Translations under genes and position numbers: made by a program | Notes under the pieces: model-generated | What the model was told of the DNA's origin: nothing | What the model saw: the letters and a program-made list of their open reading frames with translations, nothing else | Database searches by the model: none | Part shown: positions 24,401 through 38,924 of the stretch, one piece after another | Layout: each line of letters begins with the position of its first letter | How positions within the stretch are numbered: position 1 is the stretch's first letter | DNA from: Polytrichum commune | Lineage: Eukaryota; Streptophyta; Polytrichopsida; Polytrichales; Polytrichaceae | NCBI GenBank assembly: GCA_950295325.1 | Contig: OX485806.1 | Location: forward strand, 2,852,001-2,916,000 | Length of the DNA stretch: 64,000 bases | Direction: 5' to 3'

Positions 24401-25915
24401 GACTCTCAACAAAATAGGAATAAAAGCAAAAGATCATCATAGACTGCACCCTCTCACAAATAGCCAAGTAGTATTAGTTGTATGAGTACATTGATATGTA
24501 TGGGTGCCTTTTAAATGATGGTTAACTTGATTCTCATCAGCTACCCTGCTTACTGCTTGGACTTGTCCTGACAGGTATTGGAGCCCAAACTGCTCTTAAG
24601 CTGATTCGTCAACATGGTTCTTTAGAATCTATCTTGGAAAATCTCAACAAAGAAAGGTATGTTTGTTACCTGTAGATATGTCATATTTAAACGACTTTTG
24701 CATTTGGAGTTATGTTTTTGCACTCAACCCTAAACCATTGAATGCATGGCAGATATCAAATACCAGAACCATGGCCCTATCAGGAAGCAAGGCGCCTCTT
24801 CAAAGAGCCTCTGGTTACACCTACAGAAGAACTGCCTGAGTTCAAGTGGAATGCACCTGATGAAGAGGTTAAAACTTGCCTCTCTTGCTTTGCTTTAGCC
24901 TCAACCTTGTCAGGTGTCCATGAAGTTAGTCTTTTATCAATGCTCAATTTGCTTTTGATTAGCAGTTATAAATGCATACTGACAAGACATGTTCATGTGT
25001 CCTGCAGGGCTTGAAGAAGTTTCTGGTTGATGAAAATGGCTTCAACACTGATCGAGTTACAAAGGTTGCTCAGTCCCTTGGACGTGTCTTGATTTCATAT
25101 ATTTCTTTTGGTTAGTCAATTTCTAATCATTCTACTAACCTTTGCAGGCAATAGAGAAGATCAAGGTTGCAAAGAACAAATCCTCACAAGGAAGGTGTGC
25201 TACTTCAACCACTTCAAGAATCTGGATGGTCTTTGCTGCTGCTGATGTTTTAGAGAGTGCAAACCTAGTTTCTGGATTCTGAAAAATATCTGTATGTTCA
25301 TGAACTGAAAATGTGGCATATGTTTGCTTGGACTTGTCCATTCTTTAAGAGATGTTTTGGGTTTTATCTCATCCCGTGCACTGAATTTTGACTGTTTGCA
25401 GGCTGGAGAGTTTTTTTGGTGGTGTAGTTGCTACGTCTTCAACCCCCAAGAGGAAGGTCAGAACATATTCCAAAACCTGTCTTCGACATCTCATGAACTC
25501 AATTTGAAACTTGTGTCTTTTCTGGACTGTAAGGATGTTACTGGGGTGTAGAGTACCATGTGGATGTGCTCTATTTGTGCTGACGACATTCTCATTTAAG
25601 GGATTCTAAATGGATTGGGTTGCATGGACATATTTTAACAAGTTCGACTGATAATGCTGGAGGAACAAACTCTTGATGAGTAGTCAATAAGATCAGCTGT
25701 AAGATGGTGCACATCTTTGACATAGGACTTAATGCTCAATTGGGGTGAAGGGTATTTATAGTGTGGTGGTTCTCAGTCTGCATTTCTTGGCCTCTGACAA
25801 TTTCTGGGTCATGTCACAGGAGGCCCCTGCTGCAAAGAAACCAGCTGGGAAGCAAGCTAAGACTGCCTCAAAGAAGACTCCTGGGAAGACATCAAAGCCT
25901 GGCAAGAAGAAATGA
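21447..25915 (+). CDS. FEN1: Flap endonuclease 1
   Basis: Seventeen exons: 21447-21458, 21689-21805, 22002-22060, 22396-22455, 22617-22670, 22824-22872, 23012-23059, 23221-23286, 23419-23469, 23857-23976, 24205-24289, 24575-24656, 24753-24867, 25008-25064, 25148-25194, 25402-25456, 25820-25915. They total 1173 nt (390 codons plus stop), and all introns are GT-AG. FEN1 removes 5' flaps at Okazaki fragments and in long-patch base excision repair in the nucleus. The metal-binding acidic residues are all present: D34 in [11 protein letters not shown]87 in VFDGKPP, E159/E161 in SEAEAE, D180/D182 in [11 protein letters not shown] and D234 in [14 protein letters not shown]-binding PIP box (QGRLESFF, 339-346) and a lysine-rich nuclear tail follow. 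The start exon encodes only MGIK, an arrangement that fits the family. Length agrees with plant FEN1 (about 380). No damage seen. Confidence 0.96.
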
Positions 25916-26062
25916 TATGCAAGCCAGAAGAATTTTTATGTTTCACCTCTGAAAATTCTGAAACATGAGGTGAAACATGGGGGCTATCTTCTTCTGATAG
26001 GCATATCTCTTCCAGTCGGGCTTTGATGACTTTGGAGGAGCCCTGTTTGAGGCAGTCTTCGC
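25858..26062. repeat. Inverted duplication of the FEN1 terminal exon
   Basis: The reverse complement of 25981-26062 aligns with 25858-25955: AAGACTGCCTCAAA is identical in both arms, followed by CTCCT, CATCAAAG, ATATGC and CAGAAGAA in the same order. At the centre ATGTTTCACCTC pairs with GAGGTGAAACAT. FEN1 transcripts that reach 26062 could fold into an imperfect hairpin of about 95 bp that includes the last coding exon. The right arm is downstream of the stop codon. Its antisense ORF is a by-product. Confidence 0.8.
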
Positions 26063-26089
26063 AGGAATTCTCATGTTTCACCTCAGGTT

Positions 26090-29000
26090 ACAAACAAACG
26101 ATATTAATCCATAGGTACATCCAAACAAGCAAAAGGCATGAAGGACGTGCTTATGCTAAGCCAAGCATGAGAAGGGGCCTACTGCACTCAAAAGGGAGTG
26201 ACAATGTGTTTGCCACTCCATGCTACAGCACAAGATTGACCCAGGCTACTCATGGCTGTTCATTCAACGTTCCACAGACCTCACATGAAGATGGGTCTAA
26301 TCAATGTCTCTGTAAACTCTGGACCCTACTTTAACTACACAGAGATCTAGTCTGATCTTAAAGAGATATATCCTTGGGTCTCATGTAGGATATATCCTAG
26401 GGTCTCATGTACATGCTGGATATACAAAATTCAAAGATCTATTGTGAATTCACATATCCTAGGATCTCATGTACATGCATGGATTGTACATGCTGGATTG
26501 TTTGTGGAACGAGCAAGATTTGAATGAGATGTCATCATGTATCTCCTGGACCTCCAATCTTATATAGTGTGCACCCACAATATTATCCCCAATGTTTTTG
26601 TTAGGGATCCCTTGTTATTCGTGTGTCCCCCCCCCCCCACCCCCCCCAATATTTCCAAATACAATGTAGATAACCTAGAAAATTCAGAGTACATTGTTCA
26701 TGCCACTTATAAGAGAAGGAATACTTGTCATGTTGATTTCAATGTTTAGAACTTGCTCTGTTTTATTGCATGATTGTCTTTGTAACTAATTTTAAAGAGT
26801 GCTTTCTTCGTGTGAGTTGTTTGCCAATGAAGACCCAGAAATGAGGTTGCTTTATTGTACTGAGTGGCACATTCACAAGAAAAAAGTATACGGCTGAGTT
26901 TGGGAGCATTTTGGACGTGAATTATATGCATGTGGAGATTCTGCAGAGTGTTGTGCAATAGAGGCCTAAATATTTACCATATTTACCTAATAAGAGTTTA
27001 ATATCCAACCTCTTATAATTCCACCTCCAAATTTTTTTGTATTGATAGCATCAACAAATATAGAGTGAGAATCCGCTTAATCAAAGTATTTAAAGAGGTT
27101 AAGACTGTCCAGGTTCTTTTAAAGTAAAATTGGACATATTTTCAAAATCTGGGTTTTGGTGTCTCAACTCTATGGGCGATTCCATTGATGCACTTATAAT
27201 ATGTGAAACTTTCATGGCAGATATGTGAATTCACAATAGATCTTTGAATTTTGTGATATTAAAATGTGTTGTAAAAGTATAAATTGTATCAATTCTGATG
27301 TTGAATGTATACTTTCAGTGGATGAATGATACAATTACAATAAGTGAAATGTTTCAGTATCATCATAATCACCTTTACATGATCCATCCAAAGATCAAGC
27401 TATGACACAATTCAACATGATGTAATTTTGGAATGTTGATTGGATTTATGTTGGATGACTGCAACCCTGTGTCCAAGGAACCAATGTACGGGTTGTTTCG
27501 CCCCAGCCCCCAAGAATGGTCATGGCCGCCGATTCCGGTTTCCGGAGTTTAAATTAGGGCACACCTCCATGTGTAGGGGGCCAAACTTTTTGTCTCCTAG
27601 TGGCTTTGGCCGATTCGGCCGGCACATGATAGTGTGCCCTCCTATTCATCACACTTCTTCTTCGATGGTCATGCATTGGGACATCAAGCCCAACAATATC
27701 ATGATCATGCATGCTCCATATTTCGGTGGTTTTTTTTGGTAGAATTTGGAGGCCAAGAGAAGTGGAGTTCCTCTCAATCTAACTTGTCCAAAGTGTGATG
27801 ATTCTACATCCAATCAATAGCTCCAATTGTCTGCTAATGGAATCCAATTGCTTTTTTTGTTGTGTGAAAAAAAATTGACCATCAAATTTAGTTAGCTGCC
27901 ATAGCTAATGGTCATTTTTTTTATTGATTGCTATTAACAGTAAAATAACACTCGGTTGAAAAATCTTGACTGTAAGATCTATAAGTTGGGTTGCATTTAA
28001 ATAAAGTAAATTCAAATTCAATTGACTGATAAGGCTTATGGGTTTCAAAGGTATACTTTTTTTTTCCAACTAGGATATGAAACATGCGACGAGTATGAGA
28101 TGATTAGCAAATCCAAATCAAGGCATAGCCACTTTCCTCATACTTTTTGGGAGTTCATATGAATATCTTAATCATCATTAAAGTAAAGATTCTCATGCTA
28201 GTTAAATGGTCATATGGGTCGTCTCCCCATCCCCCCTCTCAATTGAGTTGATTATTGAGATTAGTGTGGTTATCATATTTTGAGCATGCAACCTTATCTC
28301 TTTTAAGCACATGTCTTTTGGTAACCACACATGAAGCCACACCAAATCACTTATTGCTCAACCATAGGTGTCTGATTAAGATGAGTAATTGAATTAGGCA
28401 CGTTTATCCTAGTGGTAGTTGACTGATAAAGTTTGAATGTTAGTATCACTTGACCAGAAGAATTAAAAAATAAAAACTAGGGTTGTTATAGTGACAATTT
28501 TTAATTACACATCATGGGCCATTATAGCAAGGTCTGTACAGTTGTGACGGCCAAAGGCCACATCACGTTCATTCATACATCCTTGAAATTGACCAAAATA
28601 GCATTGTTCAATAAAAGATTAATTTTGATGATCAAGCACTTCAAAGGCCATGCATAATTGTTGATAACAAGTAGAGAAAATGAATCGAAAAAAAAACTTA
28701 CTCAAAAACCTTTAACCCCTAATGTCCTATGTGACCATAATCTGGTCGTGAGGAGTTCACTCTAACCCCTTTGACACTAGTTCGGATGGTTTCTTGATTA
28801 TTTCAACTAGTCCTCTTGTTCATGTTCATATGTTCTGCCATGTGGATAATTTTAATGCAATGTTCAACGTTAGCTAATTTTGGATTAATTAAAATATGGG
28901 AGTGCGCTCTCAACTGGTTCATAATGGAACTGGTCCACGAACTAAAACTTTACATTTGTCACCTCGGCGGTTTAGGGGCAACATATCCTAAACATGTTTT

Positions 29001-31390
29001 TTTGTTGATCTCTATGTGTAAATGATTCCCAATTAATATGAAAATTTGCACGACACACAAACATAACATATCCTAAACATCTACTATTGGAATTTTCTAG
29101 TTGGACATGTGTTGGTGGGTGTAAATCCATGTGGAAGGTGCACAATTGTGGCACTGCTGCCTCAAATTGCAAAGCTTCCCCAAAAATTACCAAATAATGG
29201 TTTCAAGAGTTGTGAGTTGATTTGAGTAGGTATAATGCCTCTCTTTGAATGAGGGTAACATTTTGTCATTCGGAGATGATTTGAGTGGAGGTTTGATAAA
29301 AAAACAACCCTAATTTAATTTCTAACCTGTTGCCCCTTTAGACCAACATTGACATTCCTATTGTAATCTCCTACATAATAGAACTTCAACTTTTAGATTT
29401 TGGATTGCGAGTAGTGACCTCTAACCTGCAAACATCTATACAGTTGGATTTGTCAAAAAACTTTAGATCTTTAGTTACGGTCATTGAAATTGAGATCACA
29501 TTTTCTAGACGAAGTTGAGGGAAATTGGGCATGGGAAGTTAGGGGTTAAAGTGACTGTAATAGAACTTGGCATCCGCATATGGACGTTCATAATTCTAAG
29601 GGTTAAATGCAATCCCAACCCTTAACTGTAATTATATTTTGCACTGTACCTGTTTCTCTAATTTTGCATGTTGAAGTGACTGAAGGTGGGAGGGAACAGA
29701 GTGCCTGATGATCAGCATTTCATACCAAATTTGAAGTCCTTGATAGCTATGGTGACCAGGGTTGTGGAATCTCATTGAATGTGTAAGGTAGACATGTGTA
29801 ATCCGGTTACTTACCTTAATCGGACACCTCTATTTGAGTGGTATGTGGTTGGATGTGGCTCCAAGAACATATGCCAAAAAGACACGAGTTTAATAGAAAA
29901 TTGGGACTAAAGATGATAATCATTCTAGGCTTAGTAGTCAACATAATTGAAGGGACTTGTATGACCATTCAATGAGCATGAGAATCTTCACTTTGATATT
30001 GAATAGTTATCCATGTGAGCTCTGAAAATTATGAGGAAAGTGGCTACATCCTTGGTTTGGGTTTGCTAGTCCTCTTGTATTAAGGTAGAAATACCATAAC
30101 CCGTGAAAATAAGGTGATTCGCATTGAAGATATGGTCTTACAATCATGTCCAAGATAGACGAGAAGGATTCATGAAGAACGCAAGTTGTTTCATATATTT
30201 TTTTTTGTCTTGTACAAAAAATTCTACAATTTTTCAAAGTGGAGAGTTGTCCAACCCCCTACTCGTTCACTAGATTCTTCCTACACCGAACATGGTAATC
30301 CGCATTTCCATACAGAACATCACCTAAATCGGTTACCTCATGAGTACATTAAAACTTGACTCCCATTGGCTACACTAAGTGTACAAGCATTGAAGTTGCC
30401 GCCGAGCCGTGATGGGTTTCAGAAATGGCACTTCACTATTATGACGGCGGTCTAGTGCGCGGGTAGAGGGTGGTTAACCAATTTGGGTATTCCTACCTTA
30501 ATCGCATGTTGTTTCATATCCTAGGAAAAAGTGGGCTAGTCGGAAAAAGTAACCATTTAAGACCCATCTTCCTTAGCTGGTAGGATGGGGGTGATCACAA
30601 TTCTGCAGTTTTCTGTCATGACGAGTCTTATCCTTGAATAAGGTGTTGTCATCACTGAGCTCATGAGATCTAGGTGCGTCATCGAGCTTTTGAATCTGGC
30701 GTCAAACAATTTGAACTACAACACCAAAGCTATAGCATGGACCACACTATTCCAGATTTGGAAAAGTAGTGCATATAGAACCAGGAGAATTTCTGGCATC
30801 CTGAAGCTCAACCTTGAAGAAGATTCCTATGGGTTTACCTTTTGGCATCCCTGATGCAGGAGCGAAAGGACTCAGGCTGAAGGATACAATTCATCCTGTC
30901 TTGCATACATTCGAGCCCCTAATCCGATCCCAGGAAAGCGTGATTTGCGAGGTGGATATCTTGATAAAGCTCGACAGAATACTTGTGTGTTTGAGGAGAG
31001 ACATGAACATTGAGGAAGAAAGGATCAATGAATTAGGCGTTTACATCTGATGGAGTTGGGAGGACATGCACTGATGGAATCAGTCACGGCTATGGAGCCG
31101 TCAGCACCGAGCCATCGAACATTTTCAACCATGGTACGTCTAGCCTTTCTCATGCATGCCATGGAAATCCTCTCCAACATCACATAAATGAGTATTGTGA
31201 ACTTAGATACAATTTTGTCACTCACTTAAATCGTGCTCATCTCATCCTTCTCACTTACTTTCTTGCCTCCATGGGCACCTCCGACACGAGCACATGATGA
31301 GGTCACTTGTGGGGAGCGCAAAGAGCGCGCGCGAGAGAGAGAGGGAGGGAAGTTGAGGTGTTTTGAACCATACTTTCATGTGTTGTAATT
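26090..31390. other. Gene-poor stretch with degenerate repeats
   Basis: No intact gene is recognised. The phrase GGATATATCCTAGGGTCTCATG recurs in variants at 26370-26480. Poly-C runs lie at 26629-26647. A faint kinase-like fragment lies at 27660-27720. Two overlapping open frames at 30663-31050 match no family I know; they could be a relic exon of the gene that starts at 31395. GA/GC microsatellites lie at 31325-31350. Confidence 0.4.
27640..27740 (+). pseudogene. Possible protein-kinase catalytic-loop relic
   Basis: The plus-strand frame 27440-27742 contains MVMHWDIKPNNIMIM, close to the kinase catalytic loop HRDIKPxNIML with Arg replaced by Trp. No other kinase subdomain is visible nearby. 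If real, this is a short decayed fragment of a receptor-like kinase. Chance resemblance cannot be excluded. Confidence 0.25.
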
Positions 31391-33073
31391 GTAGAGACGA
31401 GCGGTGCGAGGGTTGCTAAAAGAAGGGCAAAATCATTTGTTTGAGAACTGGCCTCCTTCTGGTGAGAAGACTGATGATAAACTCCGGTTCACTAACCAGG
31501 TACTGAGCCCTCCGCTCGCGGGGATTTGTGTTGTTATCTCTATGTAATCTGGACTCTCGCAACATTATAATAACATACTTGAGTGGCCTGTATAGTCTCC
31601 CGGCTCGAACGGAAATATTCTTAGGTCACGTGGATAACTAAAGAATGATTCCATTTGTGATGCAATGTTCCTTCAATCGAATCTTAGTAAATGGGAGGTT
31701 TAGGCTTCATATCTGATGATTGATGGGCAACAATTAGGTGCCGTCTAATGAGAGCTTGCTGCAAGGAATGCTCTTACCTTCAAATAGCAAATGGGATGCT
31801 AGGAAGGTGATGCAAATTATTTGGCAAGATCTTCTTTGACGATCTTAGAATTGCTTGGAATAACGCTCTTAAAGATGCGGAGAGAGCGGCTGTCTATGAT
31901 GACGTCCTTGTCAAGTTTGACATTATGCAAGGTGACAACAACTTGCTCTACCAATAGGTCAAACACTAGGAAGATGACTTGGAACAGATAGGATCACGGT
32001 TAAGTTGTTTGCCTTACTTGGAATTTTGTGGTTCCAGCAGGTGTTCCCAAAAGAGTTCCCTTGCACTCTTCTCTCGGGCTTGGTGGCCTTGTTTGTTTCA
32101 TTCGTTTCAAATAACAAAATCAAAAAAAGAAAAAGACAAAAAGAGAGCTAGCCATTTCGACAATGTTAGCTTGTGATGGAATCAGTCACAACACCTTTGT
32201 TTCAACAATCTTCATAGCAATCTCGAATAACTTCTATAGGCTCCCAATGCAAACAAAACAATTCTCAGATAATCCGGATAATCTAAGAATCGTAATGCTC
32301 ACCATCTTAGATCTAACTGATATGTCATGTCTTCATTAAACACGAACACGACAAATACAAACCATAGCAAACAATCCTCATGACATGATGAGCGCTATGC
32401 TCCATATTGTACACATATCGCCTTGCTACAGATTGTAGCATGGCCCCTCGCATCCAAAATCTTGTACATGATCTCTTCAGTTGGATCGTGGTAAGCTTCA
32501 TGTCCGAGATAGATAGGCAAACAATGAAGTGTTGACTAAGGAGAGCTCGATGCCACTTGTCGACTATGCTCGATGTTTAATCCTGCATTCGAGGACCCTT
32601 GATTATTCTTGGAAATTTTATTCTTGAAGCTACCATAAAAACATGGAAAGGGAGGCTCGTCCTTACAAGGCTCAAGCATGTTATCGTGATACGATGATTA
32701 TAGTGCCTGCTTCTTGCCGCTCATCCTTGATCGATGTTGAAATTTCCTCTGCATGATGTATGGTGGCAGGTTCAACAGCTTGGTGCTAAGTATCCTGGTG
32801 GCTTGGTGGCTTATCTCCGGAAAGTGAAGGAGCTTCTGGCCAATGTCAACGGAGAAAGACGTCATGATCAAAGCAATGGCTGCACTACCTCTGTACGAGC
32901 TTTCATCCAGACCTAAATCCAAACTGGAAGCTGGAATCCCCAACTGCATTTTGTGTGCTTGCTGCCATCACAATTGCAGGGTTTTTATATTTATTTTTTA
33001 ATTCGTTGGTGTTTTCATGAAGTTTTAGTAACGCACTGATAAGCGATATCCAAAGACTCACAACATGTAAACT

Positions 33074-33211
33074 GAAAACTGGATGATCGTGGACACCAAG
33101 ATGAATGCAAGCCCTCAACTCGACGTCCCAGGGGATGTGTTTGAAAACTGGATGATCGTGGACACCAAGTTGAATGCAAACCCTCGACTAGACGTCCCAG
33201 GGGATGTGGAA
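33074..33211. repeat. 69-bp tandem duplication
   Basis: GAAAACTGGATGATCGTGGA starts at 33074 and again at 33143, and the two copies are nearly identical through CCAGGGGATGTG. The duplication lies in an intron of the USP relative and has no obvious function. Confidence 0.8.
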
Positions 33212-36200
33212 TGCACGTAGATTATGCGAGCATGGCATAGAGCGAGGCGAACCGATGTGGAATGACATCCTTTACATTCCAATTTGGATTTACCACACTC
33301 TCCACATAAAATGGTGTAGAGGAGCTCCGATCCATTAGCTGCTATTGCGAATAGCAAACACCTGCTTAAAACATATCTTGTAACTACTGAAGTTACGCCT
33401 TTGAAGTCACGTAGAATCGAAGGTTACACAAAGTGTAGGAGGAGGTTAATTGACTGGTTTCTGGTGATTTGATTTGCAGGTTGCACAGGGAGAGAGGTTG
33501 GAATTTGGAAGTGACAAGTTTGTGGAGTGTGAGGAGGTGGGAGTGAGGGAATCGTGTCAAGCTGCTTTCGTTCTGGTGGCGGGTGGACTTGCGGAGCGTC
33601 TGCGCTTGAATGGTGGCTTTAAGGTGGAATATCTAACCCTTGTTAAATCCAATTCCTTCGAAGCCCAATCCTTTCAAAAGACACATGATAACAGGAGAAT
33701 TGCATCCCGAGTCCGAAATTTGGTGGCTGTATCCATCTCCCTTGCAAGTTATTATCCTCTCACATCATAATTCTCCATCATGCTCACAAAAGAATTGTGT
33801 TGATGGACAGCTCGAGATGCCGGTGGAGTCCACCACGGGGACTTGTTTCCTGGAGCTCTACATCCAGAATATTCTGGCTCTCCAGGAAGCCTCAGCTGGT
33901 CAGTCCATCTCTGACTTCTCTTCAATATTGATTCTAACTAAGTGCTCGGTCGATTCATCCAAAACGGTACAAGTTGGAAGCAGCATCACGTGAATCTTTT
34001 GTACCTTTTGTATGATCTAAAGTAGTGGATCGTCCTCGTACACAATCTTAAACTAGTGGAAAGGAATCTTACAAAATGTGATAGCTTGAAGTTTAGGGAT
34101 TAAAAATGATGTACTGTACAGAGTGGCTCACTCGAGCAGAGAAGGTGTAACAAATACGGAGATCACCGAGTTTGCTCGAGGTGTAGGTACGATACGTAAG
34201 ACACAAAACACAACAACGTGGGACTCGGAAGAAAGTTTATCCTAAATTATGAAATTAGCAGGCCTTGGACATGTAAACACAGAGGTTGATGGTTCTGGTG
34301 GCCACTCTGTAGATGATTGTTACCCCAAGAAACTGGTGGAGTTGGCCGATGGCCTTTATTAACAGATATTATGAGTCAATATGTAAAGCACATCAAATAC
34401 TGACTTAGCCATGTCAATCAAGTATGTAATGTGTTTCAATTGTGAAATTAGGATTGTTGCAGAAACCATGTCCATCAGTTTCTTGCACAAGAGATTTGCA
34501 TCATGAAGGACATTGGTTTGTTGAAGGGATTTGTTGGCTAAGAACAAAGTATATACAAATGCAGGAACCTCTCCGTCAACAGGAGATGGAATTCCATTTG
34601 TAATTATGACCTCTGAAGGAACACACGAGAGGATTAAAACACTCTTGTCGGCAAATGATTATTATGGAATGCACCCTAATCAGATCCAGCTCTTTCAGCA
34701 GGTTAACTATAACGAACTAATACTTTATGCTTATTTAATATGTCCTCATTTGATATTACTTAAAAACTAGCTATGGATTCTGGCCCATATCTATAGTATT
34801 GTATGTAAATTGTGTTGACATAAATGATTGGCGCCTGCATTACCTTTCCACTGGTGCCCTTCGTTCTGAAATAAGTATAAGACATTGTGCTGGTATTTTG
34901 ATTGGATTCATTATGATTGAATTGCACAGGAGGACCAGATATTTGTGCATCTGTTTGGACAGCCTTGTATGTGGAAACTCAAGTTTTCTTTCTTTGTTCA
35001 TACTTCAGCTGTGGAAGGTGCAAATTGTGATTGATTCCTCGTTCTTGCTCTGAAATTTCAATCACGCACTATTTGATTACCATGAGTACTGAAACCCTCA
35101 GATTTGCAGAACAACAGTGCAGTAGCAAGCGTCAATGCCTCAACTGGACAGCTCGTTCTTGATTCTTCTGATCCATTCCTCATAAAGGTAAGTTTGTTTA
35201 TTCCTCAATTGCATCAATGTCTCCTGCATTTACCTTATGACATTGAATTTAAGTGCTACTTTAGCATCCTTCAAAATATCTGTACAATGTGTCCTAAAGA
35301 TATTGTAAAGCGCTATTGTAGGAAACTTTGTTGTTGAGATGTTCTTGTTCTTGTTGAAATCTGTTTCAAGTTCTACCTGTCCTGTATTCTTTGCGTCATT
35401 ATCAATCATCATTATACATAATACTGGATTTTATTTCCTCCCAACAGACAATGCCTCGAGGCAGTGGCGACATACATGCAGTTCTCTTTGATAGCGGCCT
35501 ACTTCAAAAGTGGTCAGAAGACTCTGCTTATTGAGGCTCCTTGAAATCGGAAATTTTATTGCATAGTCGTCTGTTCATAACCTATTAACAAAACGAGTCA
35601 AGTTGGATATGGGTGACAATACAAATTCTCACTTGTGATTTACTTGCTTGATTCGACTATCGAAACTTTGCTTGATTTGACTATCAAAAGTTTGCTTGAT
35701 TTGACTACCAAAAGTTTGTTGTGATTTACAAGTATATGAATTTGCAAGCATATACCTGTGTCAGTAGTCTGATGAGAAGTACATCCCAAACAAGTCAGGT
35801 TTAGAAGAGGAATTTGGGACAACCTGCTTGAATGCTTAAAGCTGGGCTGAGTTCTGTGTAATGAAGGCCATCTTAGCTGTTCAGTTTCATGTTCTGTGAT
35901 CTTGTACGTGATAGCCTTGTGAGGTTTGTCATTAAATATCACACAACCTTCAATGAATTTGGTGAGGCAGGCAAGAAGAAGGCAGGAAGTGGGTTGTCTT
36001 CTTTGAGGAAGGAAATGGCTTGACATTCAAGGTTTTTGACATCTATTGTTTTTACTTGTGTGCATGATAATTAGTCCATTGTTGTTTGCTCTACAGCAGA
36101 TAGTGGGGTACATGTATAATTACAATAAATTCAAGGGAGCACTATGCCATGGTTTATATAGTAAGCTTCAATACTTTGGAGGAAATCGTCTGGTACTTGG

Positions 36201-38924
36201 ATAGATTATATTTTAATGCATCATATTTACTATTGATCATCATGGTCTCAGTTTTGTAATCCTATTAAAGTGGGCACAGCATGAGTGCCCTGTTCCATAA
36301 ACCCCCTGATTTTAGTTACCTTCTTCAACTTTCTTAAAATATTAATTGACTAGTGTTATTTTTAGAACCTCGAACAGAATATAAAATTGAACAGCTGTCA
36401 TTACCTTGATCGCTAAAACATTGGTGGCCACAGGGACTTCCCGCTTTCTTGGGTGCAAGTGTGATCCATGACTGGGATGTCAATCTTCTTGCTGCTCCTC
36501 AAAAGGAACAGAAATCAGGCGCCAGTGTTGACAACCTTAAAAGCATAAAAAATGGTGACAATTTTCAGTATACGAGATAATATGTGCAACTAGTGATGTG
36601 TAGTATTCAGCCTTTTGCAATGTACGCAAGTTATTGTTTCACATTAACTGATAACTTGATTTGGTACATACCGGACGATCACTGTATGCCTTCACACTCT
36701 ATTTTGTGATGAAAATTCATTTATAGTTAAAGTACACATACTGAAGGTCCACCGCCTTAACCAAAGAAAATTGATTATCAATTTTTGGTTCCTCTGGGAT
36801 AGTTTACCTCATTTGGCCCACTCTGGATTCATACATTGCTAACTCTGAAAGTAGCCAGGCTTGAAAAGACCACACAATGCTGAACATACGGTCAACTAAC
36901 ATCTATTCTCTTACTCTTGTTTGTGAATGCTCAGAAGGATTTGAGTGTTGTTAACAAAATTTCCATAGATTCTGTTTGATCGAGGAGCTAATATAATGCT
37001 GATTCCAGGGTCAAATGCAGTGGAGGACATGGACTGCATACAATCAGTGCTTACTGCAATGGGCTGTGGATTTTTGGATATAAATGATCTTTCAAGTGAG
37101 CATTCGCCATTTCCAAATGTTTTGGACCAGGTCACTATTCCAGCTCTCCTTTTCGAGGCCTCAAACATGCTCCAGCAAACACTTACAATTTACAGCTTGT
37201 ACATTCTACAGTAGTAAATTCTCATCTAAGTTTCAGCACACCGCATTTTGGAATCTTCCAAGGCTGCATGTTGCATGTACAGACTTGTGTCAAAGATGGG
37301 ACACACAAAATAAGAATCAATCAAGTGAGGTTTTACTTCATGACTGAAAAACAAAAAATATATCTTTTTGGTGGAAAAGCAAACCACTGACATCATTGGT
37401 TTGTTGATGAAGATGGTGGCGAAGCTGGAGCCCTACTTCAATGAGCTGTATCTAACCAAAGGATACATGGTTCCTGATGTCCTATCGTTGTAATCCACAT
37501 TCCCTCCCACAACTTTGTCCCAACTTTGTCCCAACTGTTTTTAAGATTCCTTTTATGCGTTAGAAGCTGACTAATGTGGGTGAGGTTTTAATATTGACCA
37601 GTCTACCTACAGAGGACATCAAAGTTTCTGATCATGATGCTAATGTGGATTAGCACCATACTACCTGTATTAGTGAAAGATCTGAAGCACTTTGTGTTGT
37701 GGTAATAAATGTCTCATCATTCCAAATGCTAAACTAGAGTATGACAGGTTGGAAGGTGACTATAAAAATTCAGCAGGATCAATGGTCAGGTTAGAGAGCA
37801 GGATGCAAGATTACATAAGGTCCCTCATGCCGTCTGCAAAAGTGGGTTACACTGTAAGTTTACTTGAAACACCAAGGCATAACCAGAATGAGAGAAATTT
37901 CCATATAACAAGTCACCTGAATAGAATGATAGAATGGGTAATTAAATTCATAGGCTGATCACCTTGATGTATGCAGCAGTGTTGGACTGACACCGTCTTT
38001 TGGTTATACCATTTGGGTATCTATAAAGAGGATTTATCCTTTTGACGATACCATTAGGGTATGGGTATGTGATGGTGTTTTGTTTCCGATACCATTCAGG
38101 TCTAAGGTAGAGGGTGCTTAAACCAACAACTTAAGCTATTTCTAGGTATAAAGAAAGAAAATTTATATTTAGCCTCAATTTAATATTTGATGAATATTCA
38201 AAGTCTAAACCACTAGCTTCCTTAAGCCAATCCATAGGCGGCATGTATGATGACCTTGCATATAATGAGGATCCCCACCTTCATAGCCTAGAACCAACAC
38301 AACATAGTTGGGTACTAGACCCAAGCTATATCAAAGCCCAACTAGTAACAGTGCGCAAAGCCACATGGCCACCCAGTTTGCTTGCAAAAACGTCGCCTTG
38401 CATCCTAGGTACCAACCCCTTTGCATCCCAAGAACTGGCCTCCTTTATGCCTAGAACCGTCACTTTGTGGGTCGGGACACTCTTACATCATGGGGAACGG
38501 TTCAAGGTAGTAGAGTGTTGGCAGTTGGGAGGTGTTTATAGGTGTTGGTTTTGGGTGGGGTGTTGGTTTTAGCACCCTCTACCTCATATATCATGGAAGA
38601 ACCTTCATACTTAGGCAAATTTGCCATAGTATAATGTGGTTTAAATGGTATTGACCCAAATAATAACTTGGGTATATAAATATAAATATTCTCTCACCTT
38701 GACATGCTTACATAAAATACCAAAATTTGACTTGTATTTCAAAATTGGTACCCATGGGTAGGTTCTTTGATACCATTATTTATGTTGACGATTATTCATA
38801 CCCTTTCATTGGTATGCAGGTCTTGGACACTTGGCTAACCTATGCACCGGTCATCAACAACATTGAGTATGCAAAGAAGGTACTGAAACAAGCCCCATTC
38901 TGAGCCAAAAATATCAAGAATAAT

